This document shows, one piece after another, positions 12,056 to 25,163 of a DNA stretch of 64,000 nucleotides. Positions within the stretch are counted from its first letter, which is position 1. Each line of letters begins with the position of its first letter. The stretch is from Diprion similis (taxonomy: Eukaryota > Arthropoda > Insecta > Hymenoptera > Diprionidae), in assembly GCF_021155765.1 (NCBI RefSeq), contig NC_060110.1, positions 15,398,001-15,462,000 on the forward strand. Reading direction: 5' to 3'. The translations under genes and the position numbers were made by a program. The notes under the pieces are model-generated. The model worked only from the letters and a program-made list of their open reading frames with translations. It had not been told where the DNA came from and made no database searches.

Positions 12056-14606
12056 TTACAAGTGAGGCATATTTGTTATAGGATTGAATTCTCTTTGATG
12101 AGAAGCGTTGACCGCTGGAACGTAGCCCCAGTATTTCATCGGCACGAAGCAATTTCGTTGTATCTCTTCGACTTCTTTAAATTCTAATTCCGTCCTCCAG
12201 TGGAAAGGAGCAGTCTTTGAATCCCTGTACGTAGTGTACGCATTACCGACGTCATTTTTCGTGTGAGTATCTAGATACTTCGTAACGTTTGGATGAAAAT
12301 CGAGGCCATAAAATTCGAAAAGTTCTTCCACTCGTTTATATGGCTCTAGAGATAGATCTTCGTATCGTAACACCCTGCAATAATCGTTATTTGTACAATT
12401 TTAGCACACGTATATGAATAGTAGAAGCTCGTAGAAAAAAACATTTCATGAATAAATTCAAGTGAATATTCTCGATGCAAAAGATTTTGTGGAAAAAATT
12501 TTAATTGCAATAATTTATTTGGATCGTGCTTGAAAAAGATTTATTGTAACCAATGAATGCAACTATATGAAGGTAGTTTGAAAACGTGTTTACCGGAATG
12601 TGGAGGGATATTTCTTTTGCAATTCTACAGCAGTGTTGTAATCCGATACCATGTCTGCACAAAGTAAATTTGGATCTAAACAATCCAAACTTTTTTGACA
12701 AAACGAACGATGTTTTCTTGACTGAAACACTCCCCGGGGATCCCTTGCCAGAAAAACCAATCTCACACCCAACCTGGAAAAAAATTGTCAGTGTAAGTCA
12801 AACAAGTAAGATTATCTCAAAGGGTTGAAAAATGGTTAATGATTCTTTCAGTAATCAAATGATGATAAGAGATTCCGCGATGACTGATTATTGTTTCTCT
12901 CACTTTTTATCGGCAAGAAGCTCTTGTGCAATTTGCAACGTCGGGCGGAGAATTTTCATGAACTGGAATGGGAAAAGTTTACACATTTTGCTCAGGAATC
13001 TGTGATCGTAGCAGATGCTTGGATGAGCCTGGCATTGAGTCCAAAGAGGTGGATTAGACCGAAAGATCCAAGATTCATTTTTCACATGTTCTAAATAGTG
13101 ATCTGAAAAAAGTGATGCAACTGGAATATTATTTTCATGCATAATGTATCGTCATCAAAAATACAATTATTGTTGCTCGAATTTACCCCAATTAATATAT
13201 AGGTATGAATGCAAAATGTGTCGAAGCATCTTTTGGAAGATGGATGGTCAAGTTATAACATTTTCCTCATTTTAAACATTAGAGAGGCGTGTGGAGTGAA
13301 AATGGTAAATGGCTTGCTTGACATGGCTTTAAGTTGCAAGTGCAACCCTGTTATATATTCTACGGACGCAGAGTATGAGACACTGGATGCTACTTGCCAG
13401 ACACAGAACCGTGAGTAGGTATAGGAAGATGACCTATATTTATTACACACGGTATATAATGATGAAATTAATATCGTCCTATGAGAATTACCTAAACTCG
13501 CATATTCGCAACTAAGTAGTGCCTTGAGATTTTCCAAAGCTTGACTGGCAAGCGGAGGGCCTCTAATTTTTTTAATGCCAAAATCATAAAGTGGCTCGAA
13601 GTGGTAAAAGAGCCCCGGACGTGCCGTGAAGATGTCGCCAAAGAATGTACTCCCACTACGCCAGGTTGATACAACGACACTCCTGATCGGGTTTCCATTT
13701 TCCTCAATCACCAGGTCTTCGAGTTTGCTGTAACGCAGCATGGATTATCATTATAAAATTATGAATTTCGAGACGCTGTAGAATTGGGAAGTTGTAAAGA
13801 AACAGTATAAAAGTAATTGCTGTACTTTGCACTTATATTATATCTTCCGTTAGGATATTGGTAATTTATCATCTCATCGTGAATGATGATTCGTTGTAGA
13901 TCGATGGCCTGCTGTATTTCACTTAACGTAGAAATTAAGTCATCGGCTCTCTCGACTTCACCTGCGTTCTGCGATTAAGAGAAATCACCTGTGTTTTAGG
14001 GAATCGACAAAGAAAGACTTCGGCACATACTTGAGTAAGTGGCTTTCAATTTATCAGTGAGAAATACAAACATCCGTGAAAACTTGATTCTAAATGGAAC
14101 TATAATTCTCAACTTTCCTATCAGGGTCCGTGTGTATGCGGTAATAGATCGGGTAATTTTCGTTCGTTTCTTTCATGAAAGATAGTCTCCGATTTCGTAT
14201 TGTTTGGTCTGTTTGCGCGATATTGACAGTTTTAGTGAACTTATCTTCGTTATTTTTTTATGAAATCCGCCAGATTAGAGCAATTCGCTGTCACTTGAAT
14301 AGTTAAGAGATTCGAGATTATAAGCAACAAACGACATCCTGCACACGTGATAAAAGAACTCCGCGTTATTGTTAAGTGGGAAAAAGCTATCACAAATGTA
14401 TCCTGCCAAATAATTTTTACATAACACTATATCGACCGTGAGACAAATATAATATAATAATAGAATGAATAATGATATATGAAGAATAATATAATTTTCA
14501 AAACCATCATTGAACTCACCTTCTGGGATCCTTCCACTCCCAACCAAATCATAAAACATAAAGATCCGAAGCCGACTAGCCCGTAAAAGATTACCCGATC
14601 GAACAT
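12056..14606 (-). CDS. Carbohydrate sulfotransferase-like, copy C
   Basis: Complete six-exon gene on the minus strand: 14606-14520, 13968-13826, 13727-13492, 13102-12904, 12773-12594 and 12374-12056; 387 aa. Exon 1 is only 29 codons (46-48 in its sisters), so the stem just after the membrane anchor is shorter. The anchor itself (GLVGFGSLCFMIW) is intact. The phosphosulfate loop is STWRSGSTFF and the 3'-phosphate loop RDPRG...QSRKH. The segment after the first loop reads TARPGLFYHFEPL where copies B, D and E have AHP, a change at a well-kept position. The C-terminus ends NMPHL, one residue shorter than the others. Introns, exon lengths and flanks match copy A most closely. An uninterrupted TTAA two bases before the ATG is the empty site of the element inserted in copy A. 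Confidence 0.88.
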
Positions 14607-14619
14607 CTTAACGTAAAAA

Positions 14620-15255
14620 CGGTGAACTCACTCGTAAGCCATAGGTAAATTACGTACAGTAAATCAGAGGATCCGGAATAAAGATGTAACGAAAAAAGGG
14701 TAAAAAAAACGCACAATCATCAATCAGAAGAACCTGAATTTTTTATGCACGTTTGTTCAGCAATTTCGAATTCACTGTACTTATACCACAAATAATTATC
14801 ACACACGAAATGGGACTAAAAGTATGATGATCTTGGGTACGTTTATTCGCTTCTATAACATTACGGGAATGGCCGGGAAGCCGAGAAGTAGGTTTGAACA
14901 AATGTGAGTGTGATTAGAATACCAGTTTGATGGTTACTGTGATACGAGTGGTTCGAAAGGCGGAGACGAAGTGTGGAATGAAGTTGGAATGAGCCGAACA
15001 AAGCGTAAATGGGTGTATAAAGCAGAGTCCACACTAATAGTTCTGGGAATGAGAGGAGATAGTCAGGTATGCATAGAATGTGCGAGAGATTGTTTGGTCT
15101 GATTAAATGCAAAGGCTTCCGGGTAAGAGAGACGAAGAAGTGAGTGCAAAGAGAGACGGATATTTTTGGAATAGACGTGGAGCTGGGGTTTACATCGAAT
15201 TGTCTTAGAGCTAGAGTTATTTATAAAGGTCTTAAAAAGTACGTTATTATTGTTA
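14620..15255. repeat. Upstream segment of copy C, paralogous to 2026-2695
   Basis: Partner of the duplicated 5' flank of copy A. In copy C this segment abuts the gene directly, about 13 bp from the start codon, while in copy A a transposon separates them. It therefore preserves the ancestral arrangement. The 92-codon minus-strand and 72-codon plus-strand open stretches inside it are not kept in the paralogous segment, so I do not call them genes. Confidence 0.7.
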
Positions 15256-16087
15256 CGAAAAGTAGAGCTAGGCCCGTTTCCTTTCCCCGAAATATGCAGC
15301 TTCTGATGTGTAATTGTGCCATCCATTGGACTTTCTTTCACTTAATTACTGCCAGGTTTTAATTAATATAAATTAGGTAATAAAAAAAATATGTTGGAGG
15401 GTTTTTGTTCATAATTAAGTACAGAATGCCGCTGTTAAGTTTTATTTTATGTTTGAGATACAAGGACTTCGATATGTGAAGATTACCGTACGTTAGGGTC
15501 GAAATCAGTCAGAGCACCCGCTTAATTGCGAGACAGAACAAAATCAAAGCTGATTTATTTAATAAATGACATAAAAAAATATATATACTATATAAAAATA
15601 TATAGGTGCGTCCTACAGAGCACAAGATTAATCCATAACTAATGCAATACTTCTGAACTTGATGTGTCTGGACTGCAGCTTTGGAATGCATCCTCAGAGC
15701 GACTTGAGACTGTGCGCTGAAGGACACTTTTACAAAAGTTTACAATGTTGTAAAATCATCTTCGTGGTGATCCATCAATTGTAGAGTAGATCAGAGGAAC
15801 GATAGTGGACGTTTTATTAAATGACGGCCGGACTCGTAGCACTTATCTTGCAGTTCGAGTGACACAGCAACTTTTGCTGTGCATGGCGGTAACTGAAGAC
15901 TTTTTTATTATGAAACTAAAATCAGGGCATAAGACCCTACACACAAAATGTAACGAAGCGATCAAAGATATACCGTATCTATATTGTTAAATGTAAATAT
16001 AATTTTTGTATAGGGATAGCGTCTGAAGTATATTACAAATTCAGCTTTGAAAATCATTCTGATGTCCTCACAGACTTCGGAACTGTT
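15256..16087. other. 3' flank of copy D with an inserted block
   Basis: 15,391-15,534 matches the 3' flank of copy C (about 11,841-11,985), and 16,036-16,087 matches its continuation next to the stop codon. The intervening roughly 500 bp (about 15,535-16,035) has no counterpart beside copy C. It is either an insertion here or a deletion there. I found no clear terminal repeats and no gene in it. Confidence 0.45.
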
Positions 16088-19000
16088 TTACAAGTGCAGC
16101 ACATAGTTTGTTACGGGATTGAATTCTCTTTGATGAGAAGCGTTCAACGCTGGAACGTAACCCCAGTGTTTCATTGCCATGAAGCAAGTACGTTGAATCT
16201 CTTCGACTTCTTCAAATTCTAGATTTGTTCTCCAGTGAAAGGGAGCCGTCTTCGAATTTCTGTATGTACTGTATACGTCACCGACGTTATGTTTCGTATG
16301 AGTATCCAAATACTTTTTGACGTTTGGGTGAAAATGGAGTCCATAAAACTTGAAAAGTTCTTCCACCTGCTTATGCGGCTCAACCGAGAGATCTTCGTAT
16401 CGTATCACCCTATAAAAACCATATTTGTCATAACATTAGTCACGCATTGGTCATTCTAGATCGACTTGGTGTCAGTCATTTTTAATCGACTGGATTGTAT
16501 TGTTTCAAACATGATTTATAATTGTGTATCGTGGCTTCTAAGCTTCACTAGAGAAATTTTTCAAAAAATTGTAGTACACAATATTGAATTTTCATATGTG
16601 AATTTGGAAAAGCTATGATGAACTAATACACCTTTATATATAATGTATCATATCTTTTCATTTCTGTTCCATGCTTTCAGGGGTACGAATTCAATTCGGG
16701 TGACTACTTTGAATCGTGATGTTTTACTGAAAAGTGTTTCTCATGTAATAAGTTTTATGATGATATTTAACAAAAATGTTGGAAGTGACTACGGGGGCAT
16801 TTATAGATCATGGCTTCTCTGGTTTTCCGTAATAACGAAACGACAATAATTTTATCAAACCGTGTACCTGAATGTAGTGGGATATTTCTCTTGCAATTCC
16901 ACCGCGGAGTTAAAATCCGATACCAAGTCCGCGCAAAGTAAACCTGGATCCATACAATCCGGATTCTTCGAACAAAATGAAGTATGTTTCCGCGACTGAA
17001 GAATCCCACGGGGATCCCTTACCAAAAGTACCAATCTTACACCCAATCTGGTAAACAATCGTGCGCACAAACTGTAGTAAAAATATTGGATGTAAGAATA
17101 ATCGATTATTTTACTAACTTCTTATCAGCGAGAAGTTCTTTTGCAATGTGCAATCTCAGGCGGGCTATTTTCATTGACTGAAATGGAAAAAGTTCGCACA
17201 TTCCACTGAGAAATCTGGAATCGTAGCAGATGCTCTTGTGAGCTTGACATTGCGTCCACAGAGGCGAATTAAATCTAAAATTCCAATACTCAGTCTTCCC
17301 GTGTTCTATGTAGTGATCTGCAAAAATCGGACAGTTACAAGACTTCGTGATACATGACATACCGTCTTTGAGTATGAAAGAATTGCAGGTGAAATTTCTC
17401 ATCCGTTGAGTGAATTATATGCACTGCAAAAAGTGTCAGAGCTTGTTTTCGACTATGAATTTTCCGCAGATAAGGAAGGTGACGGGAGTCGTTACAAATT
17501 TGTTGGTTGCTACTTGATATACCTTGAAGGTACGTCACTTTGTTACAGAAAATCGCAACATCATAAAACAGACATAAATTGCCTTGCAAGGCATTAGATC
17601 GTTAAAAAATGGATCCAAATTTATTCTACAGTTTCGGAACCTTTACGAAAGAAACAAATAAACGAACGGGTGACATAAGGTTTTGACAACCATCCATGCT
17701 GGTCAATCTTGCCAACGTCATCAGCCATTACTATTCGGAAAAATTGTGGTCAAAGAAGTGAAGTTGATATAGCAATTGAGATGTATTTCGATGGTTCTGG
17801 AAAAATAATTTCACGGCTTGCATTACCCAAATCGACATATTCGCAGTTTAGTAGTCGCTTTAGATTTTTCAAGGCCTGACTAGTCAGTGGTGGATCTGTA
17901 ATTCGAATGGTGCCAAAGTCCAAAAGTGGTTCACAGTGATAAAAGACCGCCGGATGTGCTGCGACAATATCGCCTAGAAATGTACTTCCACTACGAACGC
18001 GTGCGACAATGACACTTCTGATCGGGTTTCCACTTTCCTTCATCAATAAGTCTTTCAGCTCGCTGCAGTATAATATTAATTTTTATATACAAATGGTAAC
18101 GCTATGGATTGCTGCGGCATTAGAGGGCTTGAAAATACAGTGAAAAATCAGTTTTCTCACGTGGCATTTCTACTTTTATCTCTTCCGTTCGGAAATTGGT
18201 AATCGCTCATCTCATTGCGAATTATTCGGCGTTGTAGATCAAGGACCTGCTGTATTTCGCTTGAAGTAGTACTTGAATTATCAGCTTTCTCGATTTCATC
18301 TACCTTCTGCAATTAAAAGAAAATACATGTATATTAACGAGTCGAAAAATAAAAAGCAAAACGATTTCATCACGTGCGTGAGTATCTACATAGTTTTTAA
18401 TTGATCAGTGTTAGTTGCTAACACATTTAGACTTTGATTTCTAACAGATCTGCTCTCCTGATTTCGGAAAGAAAACAATATAATATAATATATAAAACAT
18501 TCGTTTTATTTAATACTAAATCAGGTACAGTTCCGGAAACAAAGTGTTGAAATTTATGTTTACCATTCAACATTCTACATATATTTTTGTTACCAGGTAT
18601 TCACGGCTTATAATTTTTGTCATTTGAGTAGGGCCACGATGATTATTCAATTTGTTTGTAGCTGATCAACTACAGCAAGAATGTTTGTTAATTATAAATT
18701 TCAAACATGATAGTACTCCTCAAGACCAGCTTGGAAAGCTAATGGCCAAGGTGATAATTGACGATACCACGAGTACCCCACATTATTTTCAGTCGTCATT
18801 AAATCGGTATAATTAATGAGATAATCTTCAGGTTAATGTGGCTTGAAAGAAAAGTTCATCGAAGTATCTTTTTTCTGTACGCAGGGCAACATTACTAATA
18901 ATTTTAACTAAACAACCACTTCGGTTGTACTATTATTCGTAAGATTTAGAAAAATTTGTATTATACTCTCTGTTGGCAAGATCTATATACCTGTACTTTA

Positions 19001-19445
19001 TTTATACATATGTTGTTGAATGTTAATTAGGAATGACTGAAATAATACAGGCTCCTGATACAGCCACTTTAATCTTCGAATCTGCAGTGTATCTTTCAAT
19101 TTAAATTCAAATATTGAAAGCCGTTCAAGAGTCGGTAGTTGATTTCAATTTTTTGAAGTTGTATTTTCAGAAATTAATTTTCTCAAATCAGTCCGAATCG
19201 GCAATTCGTAAGTATACGCCCCTGTATCGCAATTCTTCGCTTAAAATTGAGTCAACTATCTGGCAAAGTCGGTGTTGAATTTGGGAATGAGGAATCATTA
19301 AACTCACTTTCCAAAATCTTTGCAGAGACATTTGTTGATCAAAATCTGTTAATGGTCTTCCATTCCTTTGGACGAAGAAGAAAAAAAATGCGCAACACAG
19401 AAAAACGGAACCGAGTAGTCGATAAAAATTAACTCTCTTCGACAT
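16088..19445 (-). CDS. Carbohydrate sulfotransferase-like, copy D
   Basis: Complete six-exon gene on the minus strand: 19445-19308, 18306-18161, 18062-17827, 17317-17119, 17047-16868 and 16409-16088; 406 aa. The signal anchor is an unusually phenylalanine-rich run (residues about 12-25). Exon 2 has one extra codon relative to its sisters. The phosphosulfate loop reads VARVRSGSTF, so the usual T-W before RSGST is replaced by R-V. The key R-S-G-S-T is intact, as is the 3'-phosphate loop RDPRG...QSRKH. The exon 4 donor is GTTAGT instead of GTAAGT or GTGAGA. An in-frame ATG exists 12 codons upstream, but the start at MSK is preferred because it matches copies B and E. A type II Golgi enzyme using PAPS is expected; acceptor unknown. 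Confidence 0.88.
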
Positions 19446-19783
19446 GTTGATACGGATACTGTAAATTGAATGTCTGGGCACAATTAAACTCAGAACATTT
19501 GCAATCTGAAAATCCTTTTATTCTATAGCCCTTTAGAAAATTTGTACAAATTATGTCTCGGATTACGTCAGCTACCGATCTGCCACAAGCTGTGTCCTTT
19601 TATATCTGCACTTTCAATCCACAAATTCGTTAACTTTATGCATTCACTCGCATTACTTGAAGGAATTGGAACGAGACTGGGTATGACCAGAATGCAAGCG
19701 AATTTTACTTAAAACTGAACACGTCAACTTATAAACTGACATAAGTGGTATAATTGTGGAGGGAGTGAAGCGACTGCACCTAA

Positions 19784-20172
19784 CGAGGTGACATCTGCAT
19801 ATAACCCACGAGTTTTGGGATGTAACATAATATAATAACGAAATAATATGTATAATGTAACAATGCTCTATTATTTACATATCTACTTAAAAAATCTTAA
19901 TTGTTTTTTCAATAAGTGTAAGACGTCGTTCTTATGCTGGTAAACGAGTACAATCGTTTGGATGATATTCATTGTAAAAATAATCAAATCATTTCAACTG
20001 TCGGGACCAGGAGCACTGAATGAATGCTGCTTCGACTTCATCGCATAATATGGCAGAGTATTATATTATACTTCTATAACTTCTAGCGAGTATTTAATTA
20101 AAAAAAAACAGCATTTGTGGGTTCGTTGTAAGGTGTTGTATGTTCGTCTGAAGTAAATTGGGGAGAAAAAAG

Positions 20173-20203
<31 letters not shown>

Positions 20204-20461
20204 TTAGCTTTCACAGACCGAGTCTTGAACACGGGACGCACGGATGGTACGCCAGGATGCGCGATGCACGGCTACGTGCTTCGAAGTTTCATGATTGAAG
20301 TTTAAGTCATATAACCAGTTGCAAAACTTTCTACCCACAATATCTCGGAAACGGCTGCGTATCTGAGCTAAAGCCTTTACAGTTTACTTAATACTAGTCT
20401 CTACTACCACCCTACCAAGTTACATCCCAAAACTCGTGGGGCAAATGCTGGTGTCTCCTCG
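19784..20461. mobile_element. Non-autonomous DNA element with 43-bp inverted repeats and TAA duplication
   Basis: The 678-bp segment has terminal inverted repeats at 19,784-19,826 and 20,419-20,461. They begin CGAGG and share a long identical core (CCCACGAGTTTTGGGATGTA). TAA flanks both ends (19,781-19,783 and 20,462-20,464). A 3-bp TAA target duplication with such ends fits PIF/Harbinger-type elements. Inside lies a 27-base A run (20,177-20,203). Beside it is a GC-rich stretch (about 20,205-20,280) whose minus strand resembles a tRNA-like B box (GTTCAAGAC), possibly a nested SINE. No transposase frame is seen. Confidence 0.7.
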
Positions 20462-23400
20462 TAAGCTATTGTCAACGAAAATAATAGTTAACCCTAATTA
20501 TTACTAACAACATGTACTGCCACTACTACTATTCGCGTGAAATGATAAGCTATCATTGAACTCATTGTTAGCATTTGTATGAGCGATTGCTTCGAATTAT
20601 TTTACTCAAAAGCTTCTATTCCCTTTATGACTCGGAGAAGAAGAGGGGAGCTTCCCAGACAGCACCAAGTTGTTTGCAAGATGTAGAAAAGGTGACAGAT
20701 TTTCCGCAAAGTCATCTCTTAGTCATAGTGTAAAATGGACATTTCGTGAAATTTCGAAAAAAAAAATTAATCACCGTTGCATTAACACGGGAAGTGCACT
20801 CATCTTCGCCACCGTTTTAAACGACTCTGAAGAAGAATTTCAAAATTCGGAAAATTCCACGGCACAGATTACTTTTTCACCTTAATATGCTTCCAGAGCA
20901 ACTTCGATATCTTTATAAATAACGGAGAAATCTTGTATCGCGTGAACGTCTGCAAGAGCTTGCTGCGCCGGGAGTAGGCAACGTCCTTGATAAATAATTC
21001 TAAAATTGAAATGAGTTTTTAAAACAAGCTGAGAACCATTACATTGCAGTCGAGTCGGAAATATATCATTTTGACGCAGTTGTGAAAAGACTTATTAATT
21101 GGCTTTCAGAAGGCAAATAGTAAATGGGGTTACGTATGCTTATCACCATGCGTCATACGCGGCTGTACATACATGAATTAACGATACGAGGCCCACCTAC
21201 TGATTCGAACTGTCATAACGAATGTTTAATGACCTAAAAAGTCATTCATATAGCCGTAATAATTTTTGAAATAGAACTTATCTTTGTTCTGGAAAAGTAA
21301 ATATGTACTACAGCGTCTACAGCCCTAAATTTCGATTAACGTTGGAGGAATCGGTCCAGAATCCCCGAATACGTGACGTAGGCAGGGAAACATAAAGTCC
21401 TACATGGTATAATTCCAGTATTAACCAATTTTAAATTTCTCGAAACAATGCAACCACACTTTTATGCTTTAAGGACCATCCCCTGACCCACCTGGGTAAC
21501 ATCCTTAACGGGCCCCTCGAATTTGAAGCACCGGCAACACGAGAAGGTGCCCACCGCAGCTATACATACTTCATACCTCCATGGAACCATTGGAACCTAC
21601 TCACTGATAATGAAATATATAATTACATTAACTAGAACAAGCCCCAAGGTCGTGGGGTTGGCACAGAAAGAGGTTGGTCAAAGGTAAAGGTGATCGAGTC
21701 GCGTTACATTTTCAAAGGCGGTACATTACATAGAGCGAGTGAGAGAGGTTGGAAACTTTTCTTGCTTGTCTCTCAGCTGTACTTGATCTGTCTGGCACTC
21801 ATCGGTACTTACATTCTGAAAGACACCTTTCAGACAACATTTCGTCATTTCCGCAATACAAGACAAATCTGTAGACAGACATCCTTAAGTCCATTATGAT
21901 TAGTCGTCGCCTATTTTTATATGTGCTTGCAATTGCCTGCTACAACGAAATCTTTCCCATCTTGATTTTCCTATTGCGAAATCCTCCCTGGATGATAGAC
22001 TTGACATTCAAATCGCTTGCATATGCAAGGAGTTCAACGCTTATTCAATAGAGGAGTTAAAAACTGAGTAATCGCAAAATACAATAAATTTTTTACAGGC
22101 TTATCTAGAACGTGAGGATATGAATATTGCATGCGTAACGATCGATGAATAAATTCACATATACTTTCAAATGTATATATTTAATTGTCTATAGATGGCA
22201 AATACAAGTTGTGCTTTAAAATTTTGTACAATCGACATGATGGTGATGATATTTAATTGTTGAGCATATCATATACGAAAGATACTGCACATTTGTTATT
22301 GAAAATCATGACTGAACTCGCATCACTTATTCTGCACTTTGACTGATACAGTTAATTATTTTTGCGGTGCATTGCAGTACACATTGCAGTCCACAATTTT
22401 AACGGTTCAACAATCAATATAAACGTCATGTCACAATTACTTGTATAACATTCTGCCACTACCTGCAAATATCACTCGTCGCAACGAATTTACCACTAAC
22501 TTTGGTATAATATTTTTTAATTTTTTCTTTTTCCTTTTATGTATTGTGATCGTGAATCGCCAAACTACATGACCAGAGGAAAATACATTTTCACGTGTGA
22601 TGCCGCTAGGTTTACAAATTGACGATGTAACATTACTGCGTAAATTATAATAAATAACTAGATGTCAGCCTCCACATGACTTAGGCGAACTTTATTACAA
22701 ACAATAAGTTCGTATCCTGTATACACGTCAGAAGTACGTAACATAATATTCTAGGTGAACAGACGCACACATTTATCGTAAAATATTTCTCTAAAGAAAA
22801 CAAAAATCAAATATATATATCAAGATGACGTGTAATACTTTCTAATAATAGTGAATGTGCGAATATAATGATTAAAATGACATAAAACATATCGTTTCAT
22901 GCTAAAGGAAAGTCGCAAAGCTCTGAATATCGGTTGGTGATATTGTGTATAGCCGATAAGCCATATACACGGTCAAAGTATAAATGCAATTTGTCACGGA
23001 ATTCAGTCCGTCAATATTTATAACTTACAATTTTTATAGGCTGACGCAAAACGGGGCCACTCCAATATTACTTTGCACATTACTAGATCTTGAAATTCCT
23101 ATTCCCGTTTCTCAGCAATTGCAGATTAGGCCACTCGTAATAAATCACCAAAAAATATTCAGTGCATGGATGAAAGATGGTAACTAAACTATATCAACAA
23201 TTGGCAATACCCTAAATTATAGGTAATATATCTAAACACGTTTTTTATAAAGTTTTCGTCATGTCAACGATTGCGTGTGATTAGTTTATTATAGTCTTAA
23301 TCGTATTCCCGTGTTACGAAGGGAATGTGTTAATCTGTGCTCGCCGCGGATTAGCGATCACCATTTCACTCCGAAAAATTTCCACCGAAAAACCTCAAGA

Positions 23401-25163
23401 CACCATACACTTGTTACATTAGGATAGGTACTCGGATTAATTTGACAATAATAGATCATTAGGGTAGGCACTACGGTTACGACATTGAAGATATTTGGCT
23501 GTCTTCTGAATGATCGACAAGGAATTGTTGCATCCTCTGCGTTTTCGAAGTTTTTAAATACTACAAAATTACATTTAATGTTGGGTGATGCCTTAATTGA
23601 ATTTATTCTACCGACGCAGGACTCTGTAAGCATTATAGAATAAGAGGAATGTTCGCGTGCTTCGTTACTTTTCTATCATGAAAATATTTATTTATTTTTT
23701 TTCTTTATTTATTTATTTATTTATTTTTGATCACTCGTTCATTTTAAGTGTTAGCAAGCTTTTCGTGTAACTTTCAGTTATATTCGTCAAATGACTTTCA
23801 ATCATACTATATATGCCGTGCCAGTTATGCTAGTAAAATTTGAAATTTATTGTGCTTAATAAAGCTTTCATAACTGTGCCAAGTAATTATTTGGGGCTCA
23901 AACAAGAAATAATGAGGTCCGGAAAAATTTCTGTCACAATGATATGTTTTCCGTGTGTATAATCAAGGATTCTTCTCACGTCGAAGAAACGATGCATATC
24001 TATTTATTTGAATCAGTGCATTCAGTGCTTAATCGAAAATTGAGCGATACGGCATGAATGATTCCATGTGCCGAACGAGCAAGGAACAATTGAGTGATTT
24101 GTGTACCGTTTTGTGCACAATTCATCTTTGGGAAAATTAGATTAAATAAAACTATTGATAATAATAGACTTGTAAACACTTACAAAATAGATGAAATATC
24201 TAAAAATTCGCGAATTACACGACTTATGTATGAGGAAAATTGACTGTAATCACAGCTTGGTAAAATTAAATAATCTTAACTTAGGCTACGATATTCTGCA
24301 GTCCAGCTACATTGAATAATCGTTGAATTAATAGTTATACAATAATTTCGTGATCGTTGGGACATTGTGGATGTCCGAAATAAAGTAAATAAAACATCCT
24401 CGAAGAGCATCGAAAATTTCGGACTTGGTGCAACTGAAAATCCGATTCGTTATTCGTCATCAATAATTTGTCATATTTGTCTCATTCGTCGCGAGATCGC
24501 CTGATCTTTATCGCGTAAATTTGTGTCTTTTTGTGTGTGCTTGTTTGCCACGTGAGATCCATATTTTTTTCCTCCATAATGTATGAATAATACTGATAAT
24601 AAACACTGGTAGCAAGGCTTGATACGCAAGGGCACTTTCAAAGCTTTTACGTAGTTTGACTTTGAGTTTTAATCTAACGGTGCAAAATTGTTCATGGAAA
24701 AAAGTAGATTCACATGTACAGGAAAAATAATCGCCCATAATACTGCTTATATAATAATATACCTATGATACGTATGATCCCAAAAGTAAAAGGTGAGTTA
24801 CACATTGTTGAACCATGATTGAATAAAAATTACAAATTCATTTGACTGTATGTAAGTGTCATGATATTGTCATATTTTCTTTCATTGTTTTCCCACATCT
24901 TTTGTGTATTTTCTTTCTTTCTCTTTTTTAGTTATATCTTTACTTTTACCTTTGGAAAAATAAATCTTTGAGGTATCGTAATACGATAATGTACACGCAT
25001 TACGAAACCACAAGGACGTGTGTACGGTAGTCAAATTTTGAATAATAAGAAATTGGTGCTATTAATAACTTTGACTAACCTGCTAAATCTGTAACTCTCG
25101 TTCGAGATGTACATTCAATTTGAAATAACATTCTGATATTGCTACAGACTCCGACGCAGTGTG
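20462..25163. other. Intergenic between copies E and D, no gene recognised
   Basis: About 4.7 kb with only short open stretches. A low-complexity TTTA-rich tract lies near 23,690-23,728. A moderately GC-rich patch near 21,475-21,560 has no recognised origin. The last 100 bp form the 3' flank of copy E and share AATAACATTCTGATAT with the 3' flank of copy C. Confidence 0.4.

Noticed and set aside
13209-13418. 69-codon plus-strand open frame inside copy C
   Set aside because: Falls in the intron between exons 4 and 3 of the opposite-strand gene; paralogous introns do not keep it.
20205-20280. Possible tRNA gene on the minus strand
   Set aside because: It has a B-box-like motif, but I could not fold an acceptor stem and anticodon arm, and it adjoins an A run inside a transposon; a SINE fragment is more likely.
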